32,418 nucleotides of DNA from assembly GCA_947626945.1 (NCBI GenBank), contig CANQUC010000023.1:1-32418 (forward strand), read 5' to 3'. Position 1 is the stretch's first letter. Every line of letters starts with the position of its first letter. Below are positions 1-7,791 of the stretch, one piece after another. Source of the DNA: an uncultured Lachnospiraceae bacterium (GTDB lineage: Bacteria > Bacillota > Clostridia > Lachnospirales > Lachnospiraceae). A program made the translations under genes and the position numbers. The notes under the pieces were generated by a model, which was not told where the DNA came from, ran no database searches, and worked only from the letters and a program-made list of their open reading frames with translations.

Positions 1-76
1 TTTATCTGACCTTTGCTCGATGAACACCTGATTTTTGTGTTCTCTCTAAACTCGGAATTTCCTATAAAGAAATAAA

Positions 77-117
77 AACCTCCCCTCCGCATCCTATCAC
101 CATGCAGAGGGGAGGTT
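77..117 (-). terminator. Hairpin repeat, copy 1; terminator
   Basis: The arms CTCCCCTCCGCAT and ATGCAGAGGGGAG pair with one C-A mismatch on the plus strand. In minus-strand RNA that mismatch becomes a G-U wobble, so the minus strand is probably the functional RNA. On the minus strand the hairpin is followed by a T-rich run (TTTTTATTTC), and it lies just past the stop of the minus-strand remnant ending at 149. It is nearly identical, loop included, to the hairpin at 1142-1187. Confidence 0.8.
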
Positions 118-148
118 CTCTCATTATAACCTATTTGATTTGTTTCCC

Positions 149-397
149 TTAATCCGCTTTTTTCAGTTTTATGGAAGTAAAATCTTCCCATCCATCAGCT
201 TGAATCGTCATTTTATTTCCCTTTATCTGAAATTCATGAGTTCCATCAATTGTAAATTCTTCAGAAAAATTTATCTTTCCTTTGGCCAGTGTATAACTTC
301 CAGTGTCTACAGTCTGTTCACTGCCGCCGCCATAGGGCATAACTGATTCAACTATTGGTTCACAATTCGTTGACAATACGGACCAAATTGTGCACAA
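149..397 (-). pseudogene. 5'-truncated remnant, beta-rich lipocalin-like tail
   Basis: An open frame of up to 82 codons ends at 149 on the minus strand. Its last ~50 residues (a GSYTL start, then FQIKGNKMTIQ, then IKLKK) look like the alternating beta-strand tail of small DUF5640/lipocalin-like lipoproteins. There is no signal peptide or lipobox. The only upstream start is a TTG inside the promoter palindrome of the divergent toxin-antitoxin operon, and no ribosome binding site is evident. I infer that the 5' part was lost when the toxin-antitoxin unit arrived and that only the 3' end and its terminator remain. The family assignment is weak; a small real protein starting at the internal ATG near 340 is possible. 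Confidence 0.4.
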
Positions 398-400
398 TAT
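370..400 (+). promoter_or_regulatory. Toxin-antitoxin promoter with palindromic operator
   Basis: A perfect -35 TTGACA (370-375) is followed by a CAATAT/CACAAT-like -10 near 393-400. The perfect 12-base palindrome ATTGTGCACAAT (387-398) overlaps the -10. Phd/YefM antitoxins usually repress their own operon by binding such palindromes, so this is the likely operator. Confidence 0.65.
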
Positions 401-425
401 TAGTGAATCACAAGGAGGCGATTTT

Positions 426-701
426 ATGAATTTCTACTCAATCAGAGATTTGCGCACAGAATCTAAAACCATTTGGAAAAGTCTGGCGTCAGGTAATGAA
501 ATTGTGATTACAAACAACGGAAAACCTTCCGCGTTGATGATTGACATTCCGGAGGGAAGTTTTGATGATGTGGTGCAGGCCGTCCGCCAGGCAAAGGCGA
601 TGATTGCATTGAACAACATGCGCAAAAAAGCTGCCGCAGCTGGCTTTATGACGGATGAAGAAATAGAAGCTGAGATTCAGGCTGCAAGAAACGGAGGCTG
701 A
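426..701 (+). CDS. Phd/YefM-family antitoxin
   Basis: This 91-residue protein is a Phd/YefM-type antitoxin. The N-terminal half has the family layout: MNFYSIRDLRTESK, then a short helix, then the EIVITNNGKPSALMI strand-turn-strand. This half dimerises and binds the operator. The C-terminal half is charged and helical (QAVRQAKAM ... ADEE-like acidic stretch), as expected for the segment that wraps the toxin. The start at 426 is chosen over the in-frame ATG at 390 because AAGGAGG (411-417) sits just before 426 and the earlier ATG lies inside the promoter palindrome. Its stop is four bases before the toxin start, so the pair is co-transcribed and probably translationally coupled. Confidence 0.85.
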   Translation: MNFYSIRDLRTESKTIWKSLASGNEIVITNNGKPSALMIDIPEGSFDDVVQAVRQAKAMIALNNMRKKAAAAGFMTDEEIEAEIQAARNGG

Positions 702-705
702 TTTT

Positions 706-1098
706 TTGAATGTTGTACTGGATACCAATGTTTTAGTCTCTGCGCTCTGGTCTCCTGACAATAAACCCGGCGCTGTTGTAAACGCCGCTATTACAGGACA
801 CTTCACCCTCTGCTATGATTACCGCATTCTTGAAGAATATACAGCCGTGCTGAGCAGACCCAAATTTGGATTTACGGAGTTTGAGATCAACTCACTCCTT
901 GATCCCCTGATCAAAGGCGGCCTTTCCGTCATTCCCACCTCGCTTCCAGACATTTCTTTCATCGTTAAAAATGACAAAAAGTTTTATGAAGTTGCTAAAT
1001 TCTGCAATGCGTATCTTGTGACAGGAAATTTAAAACATTTTCCGACTGAAGACTTCATACTATCAACAGCAACTTTTTTTGACCGGTTTTTAATATAA
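706..1098 (+). CDS. PIN-domain toxin (TIGR00305-type)
   Basis: This 130-residue protein is a PIN-fold ribonuclease, the probable toxin partner of the upstream antitoxin. The N-terminal VVLDTNVLVSALWSP supplies the first metal-binding Asp (D6). E43/E44 in ILEEY and D90 in KNDKKFYEVA fit the remaining acidic ligands. LVTGNLKHFP is typical of this PIN subgroup, with Asn where other subgroups have Asp. It starts with TTG, with GGAGG at 694-698 placed correctly. Length and order (antitoxin first, toxin second) are normal. The target RNA cannot be told from sequence. The operon ends in the hairpin at 1142-1187. Confidence 0.85.
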   Translation: MNVVLDTNVLVSALWSPDNKPGAVVNAAITGHFTLCYDYRILEEYTAVLSRPKFGFTEFEINSLLDPLIKGGLSVIPTSLPDISFIVKNDKKFYEVAKFCNAYLVTGNLKHFPTEDFILSTATFFDRFLI

Positions 1099-1141
1099 GC
1101 AACTGAAAAAGACCTGGCCGCTGCCTGGCAAAATTTTTTAA

Positions 1142-1187
1142 AAAAAGCTCCCCTCCGCATCTATCACCATGCAGAGGGGAGCTTTTT
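1142..1187. terminator. Hairpin repeat, copy 2; bidirectional terminator
   Basis: This has the same arms as copy 1, extended by AAAAAGC/GCTTTTT. It gives T-runs on both strands, so it can end the plus-strand PIN operon and the minus-strand membrane-protein gene. Its loop differs from copy 1 by one deleted base, which argues for a recent duplication rather than two independent terminators. Confidence 0.85.
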
Positions 1188-1237
1188 GAAGGATAAAAAC
1201 AGCCATTATAATACAAAAAACATGTCCATTCTGATTA

Positions 1238-1435
1238 TTATTTGTCTTTTTCACTCTTGCGCGTATTCTGAAGATAATGATAAACGCAAATCAGATTTAA
1301 AACAGACAGCACCTCCACGGTAATCCTCAGCCATAAGGGAAGCGCCTGATTATTAGAAATAACAGAACAAATGCCGAATACCCCGGCGGCCGCGATTATG
1401 CTGATGACCATATAAATTTTTTCACCTGTACTCAT
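1238..1435 (-). CDS. Small two-helix membrane protein, unknown function
   Basis: I do not recognise this 65-residue protein. Two hydrophobic stretches (about residues 8-26 and 34-54) are likely membrane helices. The short tail is basic and charged (NTRKSEKDK), so the C-terminus may be cytoplasmic. AGGAGG lies six to eleven bases before the ATG at 1435, which supports real translation. The gene is monocistronic and boxed between hairpin copies 2 and 3. An inverted repeat upstream (1462-1494) may control it. No catalytic motif is visible. Confidence 0.6.
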   Translation of the reverse strand: MSTGEKIYMVISIIAAAGVFGICSVISNNQALPLWLRITVEVLSVLNLICVYHYLQNTRKSEKDK

Positions 1436-1461
1436 TGTTTTTCCTCCTGTTCTGATATGAT

Positions 1462-1494
1462 TGTAAAATATATCTTTTCAAATTTTATTTTACA
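1462..1494. promoter_or_regulatory. Inverted repeat TGTAAAATA-N15-TATTTTACA
   Basis: The nine-base arms (1462-1470 and 1486-1494) are perfectly complementary. They sit 27-59 bases upstream of the start of the small membrane protein, around where its promoter should be (TATATT/TACAAT-like boxes are present). A repressor site is the simplest reading, but no regulator gene is nearby. Confidence 0.45.
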
Positions 1495-1582
1495 GAAGAA
1501 CGACAATCAGCGCAAGAACTGTTCACGCCGCAGGGAAACCCTTTTACGACAATTGAACGGTCAGATCGCCGGCACTTAAAAA

Positions 1583-1618
1583 CTCCCCTCCGCATCATAT
1601 CCGTAATGCAGAGGGGAG
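1583..1618. terminator. Hairpin repeat, copy 3; terminator
   Basis: The 13-base arms are the same as in copies 1 and 2 and carry the same single mismatch; the loop differs. T-runs follow on both strands (CTTTTTATTTTTT on plus, GTTTTTAAG on minus). On the minus strand it lies ~60 bases past the ppdK-like tail at 1677, so it may once have been the ppdK terminator. Confidence 0.75.
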
Positions 1619-1676
1619 CTTTTTATTTTTTATTATGCCTTACTCTATCTGTTTTCCTAAAACCGTTCCAGGCAGA

Positions 1677-1706
1677 TTATTTATCCGCGATAGCGGCCTG
1701 TGCAGT
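1677..1706 (-). pseudogene. Remnant of ppdK 3' end
   Basis: On the minus strand this reads T-A-Q-A-A-I-A-D-K-stop. The intact ppdK ends A-A-Q-A-A-I-A-E-K-stop. Most base differences fall at third codon positions, as in a diverged coding copy. A TAG appears in frame four codons upstream, so nothing longer survives. The match is short and could be chance. Confidence 0.4.
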
Positions 1707-1820
1707 CCGTAACTATGGCGATACCCTGACACCTGCTTTGACTGGGATTCTTTATTCTTTACAGCGTCCTCGTTGAAGGTTCATTATTGGACTCCTTTGC
1801 TTAATGATTAATTTAATCCT

Positions 1821-2099
1821 TTATTCACCGTAAAAACCAGTATCGCTGAGTTCTCTCCACTTCAAATACATATCTTTATAATTGTCTTTAATGAATTCTC
1901 TGACCAATTTTATTTCTCTGTCTGTCAATCGTCCCTGCTTTTCTACTACTGTATCCCCATTTTCCAGGACAAAAAATTTTGCAGACCCCGCTTCTGTCAT
2001 CCTTTTATCACTGGCATGTACATGCATTGCCTCGATAATACAATGAGAAGTATAATACAGGTAATATCCACATACCTTAAAATCATAGTATTTTGGCAT
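1821..2099 (-). CDS. DUF4160-like protein, third gene of cassette
   Basis: This 92-residue protein resembles the DUF4160 family: a strand pair near the start (YDFKVCGYYLYYTS), a conserved His-rich MHVHAS segment after about residue 24, a short beta hairpin (AKFFVLENGDTVV), then two helices ending near a Trp (LKWREL). DUF4160 proteins are often encoded beside another very small gene and are suspected to be toxin-antitoxin-like, but no activity is established. GGAGG, formed by the last codons of the preceding gene, lies eight bases before the ATG. The DNA is clearly more AT-rich than the metabolic genes to the right. Confidence 0.65.
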   Translation of the reverse strand: MPKYYDFKVCGYYLYYTSHCIIEAMHVHASDKRMTEAGSAKFFVLENGDTVVEKQGRLTDREIKLVREFIKDNYKDMYLKWRELSDTGFYGE

Positions 2100-2102
2100 A
2101 CC

Positions 2103-2324
2103 CTATACCTCCATAAACTTCTTATTGCGGTTGTAATAATCCATTATAATCGCAATCTCAATATCATCCATACTGGTCTCTATTACTCCTGATTTTTCAT
2201 TGATCACCGAAGCTCTGTTTGGATTTTTTAAATTTAATACGCGAATATTCTGCTCACATTTTGTAAATGCATATCCATTTACAATGACATCAGCCTCATC
2301 TGCTACCTTTGCTACATCAATCAT
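2103..2324 (-). CDS. Small protein of unknown function, second gene of cassette
   Basis: This 73-residue acidic protein has no motif I can name with confidence. It starts MIDVAKVADEADVIVNGYAF, then has a beta-type stretch ending in a DDIEIAIIMDYYNRN helix. It has no signal or membrane segment, so it is probably cytoplasmic. Its start overlaps the stop of the first gene by eight bases, and its own stop is three bases from the third gene, so the three products are likely made together in fixed ratio. GAGG lies seven bases before the ATG. Confidence 0.6.
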   Translation of the reverse strand: MIDVAKVADEADVIVNGYAFTKCEQNIRVLNLKNPNRASVINEKSGVIETSMDDIEIAIIMDYYNRNKKFMEV

Positions 2325-2586
2325 ATGCTATCCTCACTTTCCGAATCGGATCTAAAAAAGTATCCGGATTCATATACAAATTTTCAAGTATCGGAACAAG
2401 ATCAATATATTCTTCCACCTCTCCAATTCCTTCATAAACCGCTGTAACCACTATATATCCATGATCCCATTTTACAATCCGTGTATATTTTTCCAACTTA
2501 GGAGATGATGTAAAACGGATGACATAATGATCATAGGAGAATGACGTAAATTTTTTATCATTACTGAGCACTGCTTCATCCGGCAT
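2317..2586 (-). CDS. Small protein of unknown function, first gene of cassette
   Basis: This 89-residue soluble protein is rich in predicted strands (SYDHYVIRF, TRIVKWDHGYIVVTAVYEG). It then has an acidic YIDLVPILENL helix and a basic C-terminal RKVRIAYD. I do not recognise a function. The start at 2586 is preferred to the ATG at 2601 because GGAGGG lies seven bases before 2586 whereas 2601 has no ribosome binding site. It leads an operon driven from 2636-2664. Confidence 0.6.
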   Translation of the reverse strand: MPDEAVLSNDKKFTSFSYDHYVIRFTSSPKLEKYTRIVKWDHGYIVVTAVYEGIGEVEEYIDLVPILENLYMNPDTFLDPIRKVRIAYD

Positions 2587-2635
2587 CGGAAAACCCTCCA
2601 TTTCATAACTTATTTCTTATACATACTATAAAATT

Positions 2636-2664
2636 ATTATACAACAGACATTTTTAAAATACAA
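2636..2664 (-). promoter_or_regulatory. Promoter of the three-gene cassette
   Basis: On the minus strand a perfect TATAAT (2641-2636) lies 17 bases from TTGTAT (2664-2659), about 50 bases before the first gene. Confidence 0.6.
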
Positions 2665-2690
2665 TTCTGATTCTATGCTTTTAATATTAA

Positions 2691-2722
2691 AAGAACCCTC
2701 CATACTATGATGAAGGGTTCTT
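2691..2722 (-). terminator. ppdK terminator
   Basis: The nine-base arms AAGAACCCT and AGGGTTCTT pair perfectly. On the minus strand TTTAATATTAAAA follows. It lies 41 bases past the ppdK stop and before the cassette promoter. Confidence 0.75.
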
Positions 2723-2762
2723 CAATGAATTTAATATACTAGAGCTACGATACTGCGATGTA

Positions 2763-5387
2763 TCACTTTTCAGCAATAGCAGCCTGTGCCGCAGCCAGTC
2801 TTGCGATCGGCACACGGAAAGGTGAACAGGACACATAGTCCAGACCGATCTTGTGGCAGAACTCAACGGAAGCGGGATCTCCGCCGTGCTCGCCGCAGAT
2901 GCCTACATGGAGGCTGGGATTCACAGGTTTGCCAAGCTTGATGGCCATTTCCATCAGCTTGCCTACGCCGGTCTGATCCAGCTTTGCAAAAGGATCGTTC
3001 TCAAAGATCTTGGCGTCATAATAAGCGTCCAGGAACTTGCCGGCGTCGTCACGGGAGAATCCGTAAGTCATCTGAGTCAGGTCGTTGGTGCCGAAGCAGA
3101 AGAAGTCAGCCTCTTTGGCGATCTCATCCGCGGTCAGGGCGGCTCTGGGGATCTCAATCATAGTACCCACTTCGTATTTCAGATTGGAGCCTGCTGCTTT
3201 GATCTCAGCGTCCGCTGTCTCTACAACCACTTTCTTTACAAATTTCAATTCCTTGATGTCTCCCACAAGAGGGATCATGATCTCAGGGCATACGTTCCAG
3301 TCGGCATGCGCTTTCTGTACGTTGATCGCCGCGCGGATCACAGCCTTGGTCTGCATCCGTGCGATCTCAGGATAGGTCACAGCCAGACGGCAGCCCCTGT
3401 GTCCCATCATGGGGTTAAACTCATGAAGGCCGGCAATGATCGTCTTGATCTGCTCAACGCTCTTACCCTGGGCTTCTGCCAGCTTCTGAATATCTGCTTC
3501 CTCGGTGGGAACAAACTCATGAAGAGGCGGATCCAGGAAACGGATGGTCACAGGATTTCCTTCCAGAGCCTCGTACAGCGCCTCAAAGTCGTTCTGCTGC
3601 AGAGGAAGGATCTTCTCCAGAGCCGCTTCTCTCTCTTCCACGGTATCAGCACAGATCATCTCGCGGAACGCGGCGATCTTGTCCTCCTCAAAGAACATGT
3701 GCTCTGTACGGCACAGACCGATTCCCTCAGCGCCAAGCTCGCGGGCTTTCTTTGCGTCCGCAGGGGTATCCGCGTTGGTACGCACTTTCATTCTTCTGTA
3801 TTTGTCAGCCCATGCCATGATGCGGCCAAACTCGCCTGCGATGGTAGCGTCAACAGTGGGAATGATGCCGTCATAAATATTTCCGGTAGTACCGTCAATG
3901 GAGATGGCGTCTCCCTCATGATATTCCTTGCCGGCAAGGGTGAATTTCTTGTTTTCCTCATCCATGGCAATATCGCCGCAGCCGGATACACAGCAGGTAC
4001 CCATACCGCGGGCAACCACTGCCGCGTGGGAGGTCATGCCGCCGCGAACGGTAAGAATACCCTGAGCGCTCTTCATACCCTCAATATCCTCCGGGGAGGT
4101 TTCCAGACGAACCAGGACTACCTTTTCCCCTCTGGCGGCCCACTCTTTTGCATCGTCCGCAGTAAATACGATCTTACCGCAGGCAGCTCCCGGTGACGCG
4201 CCAAGCGCCTTTGCCATGGGCACGGCGGCTTTCAGAGCGGCGGCGTCAAACTGAGGATGCAGCAGGGTGTCCAGGTTACGGGGATCGATCATGGCAACAG
4301 CCTCTTCCTCGGTTCTCATACCTTCGTCCACCAGATCACATGCGATCTTTAAGGCCGCCTGCGCGGTTCTCTTTCCGTTACGGGTCTGAAGCATGAACAG
4401 CTTTCTGTCCTGAATGGTAAACTCCATATCCTGCATATCTCTGTAGTGAGATTCCAGGGTTGCGCATACTTTCTTGAACTGTTCAAATACCTCAGGCATA
4501 ACCTCGGCAAGGGCGGAAATCGGCTGAGGTGTCCGAACGCCTGCAACCACGTCCTCGCCCTGGGCATTCATCAGAAACTCGCCCATCAGCTTCTTCTCGC
4601 CTGTAGCGGGATCACGGGTAAACGCCACGCCGGTACCGGACTCATCAGACCAGTTGCCAAATGCCATTTCCTGTACGTTTACAGCGGTACCCCAGGAATA
4701 GGGAATGTCGTTGTCACGACGGTACACGTTGGCACGGGGGTTGTCCCAGGAACGGAACACGGCCTTGATAGCGCCCATCAGCTGCTCCTTGGGATCGTCA
4801 GGGAAATCCTGACCCAGTTTTGCCTTGTACTCAGCCTTAAACTGGTTTGCCAGCTCTTTCAGATCCTCTGCGGTCAGGTCAACATCCTGTGTCACGCCTC
4901 TGTCCGCTTTCATCTTATCGATCAGTTCCTCGAAATATTTCTTGCCCACTTCCATTACTACGTCGGAATACATCTGAATGAATCTTCTGTAGCAGTCGCG
5001 GGCCCATCTTTCATTGCCTGTTTTCTTTGCCACTACTTCTACCACTTCTTCATTCAGGCCAAGATTCAGAATGGTGTCCATCATACCGGGCATAGATGCT
5101 CTTGCGCCGGAACGAACGGAAACAAGCAGAGGATTTTCCTTATCGCCGAATTTCTTTCCGGTGATCTCCTCCATCTTTGTAATGTACTCATTGATCTGTC
5201 CCTGGATCTCGTCGTTGATCTGTCTGCCGTCCTCGTAATACTGTGTACAGGCCTCTGTGGTAATGGTGAAGCCCTGAGGCACCGGCAATCCAAGGTTGGT
5301 CATCTCTGCAAGGTTGGCGCCTTTGCCGCCCAGAAGCTCACGCATATTTGCGTTGCCTTCTGCGAACAAATAAACCCATTTTGCCAT
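2763..5387 (-). CDS. ppdK: Pyruvate, phosphate dikinase
   Basis: Interconverts pyruvate, ATP and phosphate with phosphoenolpyruvate, AMP and diphosphate; in clostridia it usually works in glycolysis or anaplerosis in the cytoplasm. The N-terminal ATP-grasp region contains LLGGKGANLAEM and VRSGARASMPG (residues ~91-101). The phosphohistidine domain has GGMTSHAAVVARG with catalytic H454. The C-terminal TIM-barrel domain has GICGEHGGDP with the acid-base Cys at 831. These positions match the well-studied 874-residue Clostridium symbiosum enzyme. The start at 5387 gives exactly 874 residues beginning MAKWVYLF, with AGGAGG ten bases upstream; the ATG at 5393 is also possible. It is a single-gene unit with its own promoter and terminator. 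Confidence 0.97.
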   Translation of the reverse strand: MAKWVYLFAEGNANMRELLGGKGANLAEMTNLGLPVPQGFTITTEACTQYYEDGRQINDEIQGQINEYITKMEEITGKKFGDKENPLLVSVRSGARASMPGMMDTILNLGLNEEVVEVVAKKTGNERWARDCYRRFIQMYSDVVMEVGKKYFEELIDKMKADRGVTQDVDLTAEDLKELANQFKAEYKAKLGQDFPDDPKEQLMGAIKAVFRSWDNPRANVYRRDNDIPYSWGTAVNVQEMAFGNWSDESGTGVAFTRDPATGEKKLMGEFLMNAQGEDVVAGVRTPQPISALAEVMPEVFEQFKKVCATLESHYRDMQDMEFTIQDRKLFMLQTRNGKRTAQAALKIACDLVDEGMRTEEEAVAMIDPRNLDTLLHPQFDAAALKAAVPMAKALGASPGAACGKIVFTADDAKEWAARGEKVVLVRLETSPEDIEGMKSAQGILTVRGGMTSHAAVVARGMGTCCVSGCGDIAMDEENKKFTLAGKEYHEGDAISIDGTTGNIYDGIIPTVDATIAGEFGRIMAWADKYRRMKVRTNADTPADAKKARELGAEGIGLCRTEHMFFEEDKIAAFREMICADTVEEREAALEKILPLQQNDFEALYEALEGNPVTIRFLDPPLHEFVPTEEADIQKLAEAQGKSVEQIKTIIAGLHEFNPMMGHRGCRLAVTYPEIARMQTKAVIRAAINVQKAHADWNVCPEIMIPLVGDIKELKFVKKVVVETADAEIKAAGSNLKYEVGTMIEIPRAALTADEIAKEADFFCFGTNDLTQMTYGFSRDDAGKFLDAYYDAKIFENDPFAKLDQTGVGKLMEMAIKLGKPVNPSLHVGICGEHGGDPASVEFCHKIGLDYVSCSPFRVPIARLAAAQAAIAEK

Positions 5388-5450
5388 GTCCATGTTCCCT
5401 CCTGTTATGATTTTACTTTTGTTTTCCACAATGATTTATGATACGGAAAC

Positions 5451-5478
5451 ATTGTAACATACTTCCATTTTTAGTCAA
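5451..5478 (-). promoter_or_regulatory. ppdK promoter
   Basis: On the minus strand TTGACT is followed after 16 bases by TACAAT, with TG one base upstream of the -10 (extended -10). It lies about 60 bases before the start codon. Confidence 0.65.
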
Positions 5479-5582
5479 GGTGAATTCCGAATTTTTCCAA
5501 ATTATCCGGCTATTTTTTCATTGAGACCCAGAGATCCCGGCAGATTGTTCTTTCCATATGTGTTTTCAAAAGGGCCAAAATC

Positions 5583-5617
5583 AAAACAGGCTTCCCGTTG
5601 GATCGGAAGCCTGTTTT
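5583..5617 (-). terminator. glnN terminator
   Basis: A perfect 13-base stem AAAACAGGCTTCC/GGAAGCCTGTTTT with a nine-base loop begins 18 bases past the glnN stop. The T-run lies at the stem base, followed by GATTTTGG. Confidence 0.85.
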
Positions 5618-5634
5618 ATGTAAATGATATTTAT

Positions 5635-7752
5635 TTATACCTCAAAGATCAGATCGCCGTAGGAAGGCATAGGCCACATATCCTTGTCCACGATCATCTC
5701 CAGTTTGTCAACAGGAGTACGCAGCGCGTCCATGGCAGGTTTCACCTGTTCCAGATAATAGTGGGCCTGCTTCTTTCCTTCTTCCACGGCGGCAGCCTTT
5801 TCAACGCAGTCCTGCAGCGCCGCAAGAGCGGTCTTCGTCTCTGTCAGCAGATCGCTTGACTCAAGCAAAAGCTCCTGCTGGGTGCTTACATCCGCGTCTT
5901 TGCAGGCCTCTTTCACTGTTTTTACAGAGCTTGCAAGGGCCGTGGTATATTTCACCACCGCGGGGATGATCTGCTTGCCCGCGATATCCACCATGGCCTT
6001 GGCCTCAATGTTGATTGCCTTGGCGTAAGCCTCATACATTACTTCCGCTCTGGATTCCAGCTCTGCCTTTGTGTACACGCCAAATTTTTCAAACATCTTC
6101 ACGGCTTTCTCGGAGGTGATGGAGGGAATGGCTTCTACCATGGACCGGATGTTGGGCAGTCCTCTTCTTTCAGCCTCCTGTACCCATTCCTCGGAATAAC
6201 CGTTTCCGTTGAAAATGATCCGGCGGTATTTGGTGGCGTATTCCTTGATCAGATCATGAACGGCCACATCAAAATCTTCGGCCTTTTCCAGCACGTCGCA
6301 TGCCTCGGCAAAAGCTTCCGCAACGATGGTATTCAAAATAATATTCGGCCCTGCGATGCTGTCGGAGGAACCCACCATACGGAACTCAAACTTGTTTCCT
6401 GTAAAGGCAAAGGGTGAAGTACGGTTTCTGTCGGTGGCGTCTTTTACAAAATCAGGCAGCGTGCTGACGCCGGTCTTCAACACCTCGCCCTTTAAGCTGC
6501 TGGTTGCGGCGCCGGTGCTTACCAGCTGATCGATCACATCCTCCAGCTGCTCTCCAAGGAACATGGAGATGATGGCGGGAGGAGCCTCGTTTGCCCCAAG
6601 ACGGTGATCGTTGCCCACATCCGCCGCGGATTCCCGAAGCAGATCCGCATGGGTGTCCACAGCCTTCATAATACAGGTCAGGATCAGCAAAAACTGGATG
6701 TTCTCATGAGGGGTCTTGCCGGGATCCAGCAGGTTGATGCCATCGTCTGTGGTGATGGACCAGTTGTTATGCTTGCCGGAACCGTTGACGCCCTTAAAAG
6801 GCTTCTCATGGAGCAGACAGGCCATTCCGTGCTTGGATGCCACGCGCTTCAAAGTCTCCATCACGATCTGGTTGTGATCTACAGCCACATTGCACTGTGC
6901 GTAAATGGGCGCAACCTCGTGCTGAGCGGGAGCCACTTCATTGTGCTGGGTCTTGGCGGGAACGCCCAGCTTCCACAGCTCTACGTTCAGATCTTTCATA
7001 AACGCGCCGATTCTGGGACGGATGGTTCCGAAATAATGATCGTCCAGCTCCTGGCCTTTGGGCGGCATAGCGCCGAAAAGGGTCCGGCCGGTAAAGATCA
7101 GATCTTTTCTCTTTAAATACTTTTCCCGGTCAACAAGAAAATACTCCTGCTCCGGTCCTACGGAAGGCAGCACCTTTTTGGAGGTGGTATTGCCAAACAG
7201 ACGGATCAGACGGAGCGTCTGGGTGTTCACCGCCTCCATGGAACGAAGCAGCGGCGTCTTTTTGTCCAGCGCCTCCCCGGTGTAGGAGCAGAAAGCGGTG
7301 GGGATGCAAAGGATGGCGCCTGTATCGTCCTGACGGACAAAAGCGGGAGATGTACAATCCCATGCGGTGTATCCTCTTGCCTCAAATGTGGCCCGCAGAC
7401 CCCCTGACGGGAAAGAAGACGCGTCCGGCTCGCCCTTGATCAGCTCTTTGCCGGAAAACTCCATAATCGTGGTGCCGTCTGTCTTGGGCGCGGAAATAAA
7501 GGAATCATGTTTTTCCGCCGTTACGCCGGTCAGCGGCTGGAACCAATGGGTATAGTGGGTAGCGCCTTTTTCGATCGCCCAGTCTTTCATGGCGTTGGCG
7601 ACCACTTCTGCGATCATCGGATCCAGCTCTTTGCCGTCTTCGATGGTCTTTTTCAGCTCTTTGTAAACTTTCTTTGGCAGGCGCTGTTCCATGACTGCAT
7701 CGCTGAACACATTTTCACCGAAGATTTCTGCTACATTGATCATCTCACTCAT
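5635..7752 (-). CDS. glnN: Glutamine synthetase type III
   Basis: Makes glutamine from glutamate, ammonia and ATP. The 705-residue length is that of the GSIII class (about 700), much longer than GSI (about 450). Class features include an N-terminal extension with [19 protein letters not shown], the [13 protein letters not shown] segment (about residues 260-275) carrying metal-binding Glu and His, and [15 protein letters not shown] for nucleotide and glutamate binding. The ribosome binding site is modest (AAGGGATG). The leader between its promoter and start contains a hairpin with a T-run, so expression is probably set by attenuation. No PII or glutamate synthase gene is adjacent. Confidence 0.95.
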   Translation of the reverse strand: MSEMINVAEIFGENVFSDAVMEQRLPKKVYKELKKTIEDGKELDPMIAEVVANAMKDWAIEKGATHYTHWFQPLTGVTAEKHDSFISAPKTDGTTIMEFSGKELIKGEPDASSFPSGGLRATFEARGYTAWDCTSPAFVRQDDTGAILCIPTAFCSYTGEALDKKTPLLRSMEAVNTQTLRLIRLFGNTTSKKVLPSVGPEQEYFLVDREKYLKRKDLIFTGRTLFGAMPPKGQELDDHYFGTIRPRIGAFMKDLNVELWKLGVPAKTQHNEVAPAQHEVAPIYAQCNVAVDHNQIVMETLKRVASKHGMACLLHEKPFKGVNGSGKHNNWSITTDDGINLLDPGKTPHENIQFLLILTCIMKAVDTHADLLRESAADVGNDHRLGANEAPPAIISMFLGEQLEDVIDQLVSTGAATSSLKGEVLKTGVSTLPDFVKDATDRNRTSPFAFTGNKFEFRMVGSSDSIAGPNIILNTIVAEAFAEACDVLEKAEDFDVAVHDLIKEYATKYRRIIFNGNGYSEEWVQEAERRGLPNIRSMVEAIPSITSEKAVKMFEKFGVYTKAELESRAEVMYEAYAKAINIEAKAMVDIAGKQIIPAVVKYTTALASSVKTVKEACKDADVSTQQELLLESSDLLTETKTALAALQDCVEKAAAVEEGKKQAHYYLEQVKPAMDALRTPVDKLEMIVDKDMWPMPSYGDLIFEV

Positions 7753-7791
7753 GGTAATACATCCCTTCTTTGATTGTTTGTATGTTTTTGA

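Larger units (their letters stand above)
1436..1820. other. 385-base gap: operator, hairpin, ppdK-like tail
   Basis: No gene is visible here. The stretch holds the ribosome binding site and inverted repeat of the 65-residue protein gene, hairpin copy 3 (1583-1618), and a nine-codon fragment matching the ppdK 3' end (1677-1706). I see nothing recognisable in 1707-1820. Confidence 0.6.

Noticed and set aside
77-1618. Repeats as a CRISPR array
   Set aside because: The copies are palindromic hairpins hundreds of bases apart with genes between them, not short direct repeats with regular spacers.
2853-4196. 447-codon plus-strand frame within ppdK
   Set aside because: It is antisense to a complete, motif-rich ppdK. 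It has no ribosome binding site or known domain and arises from codon bias in the opposite strand.
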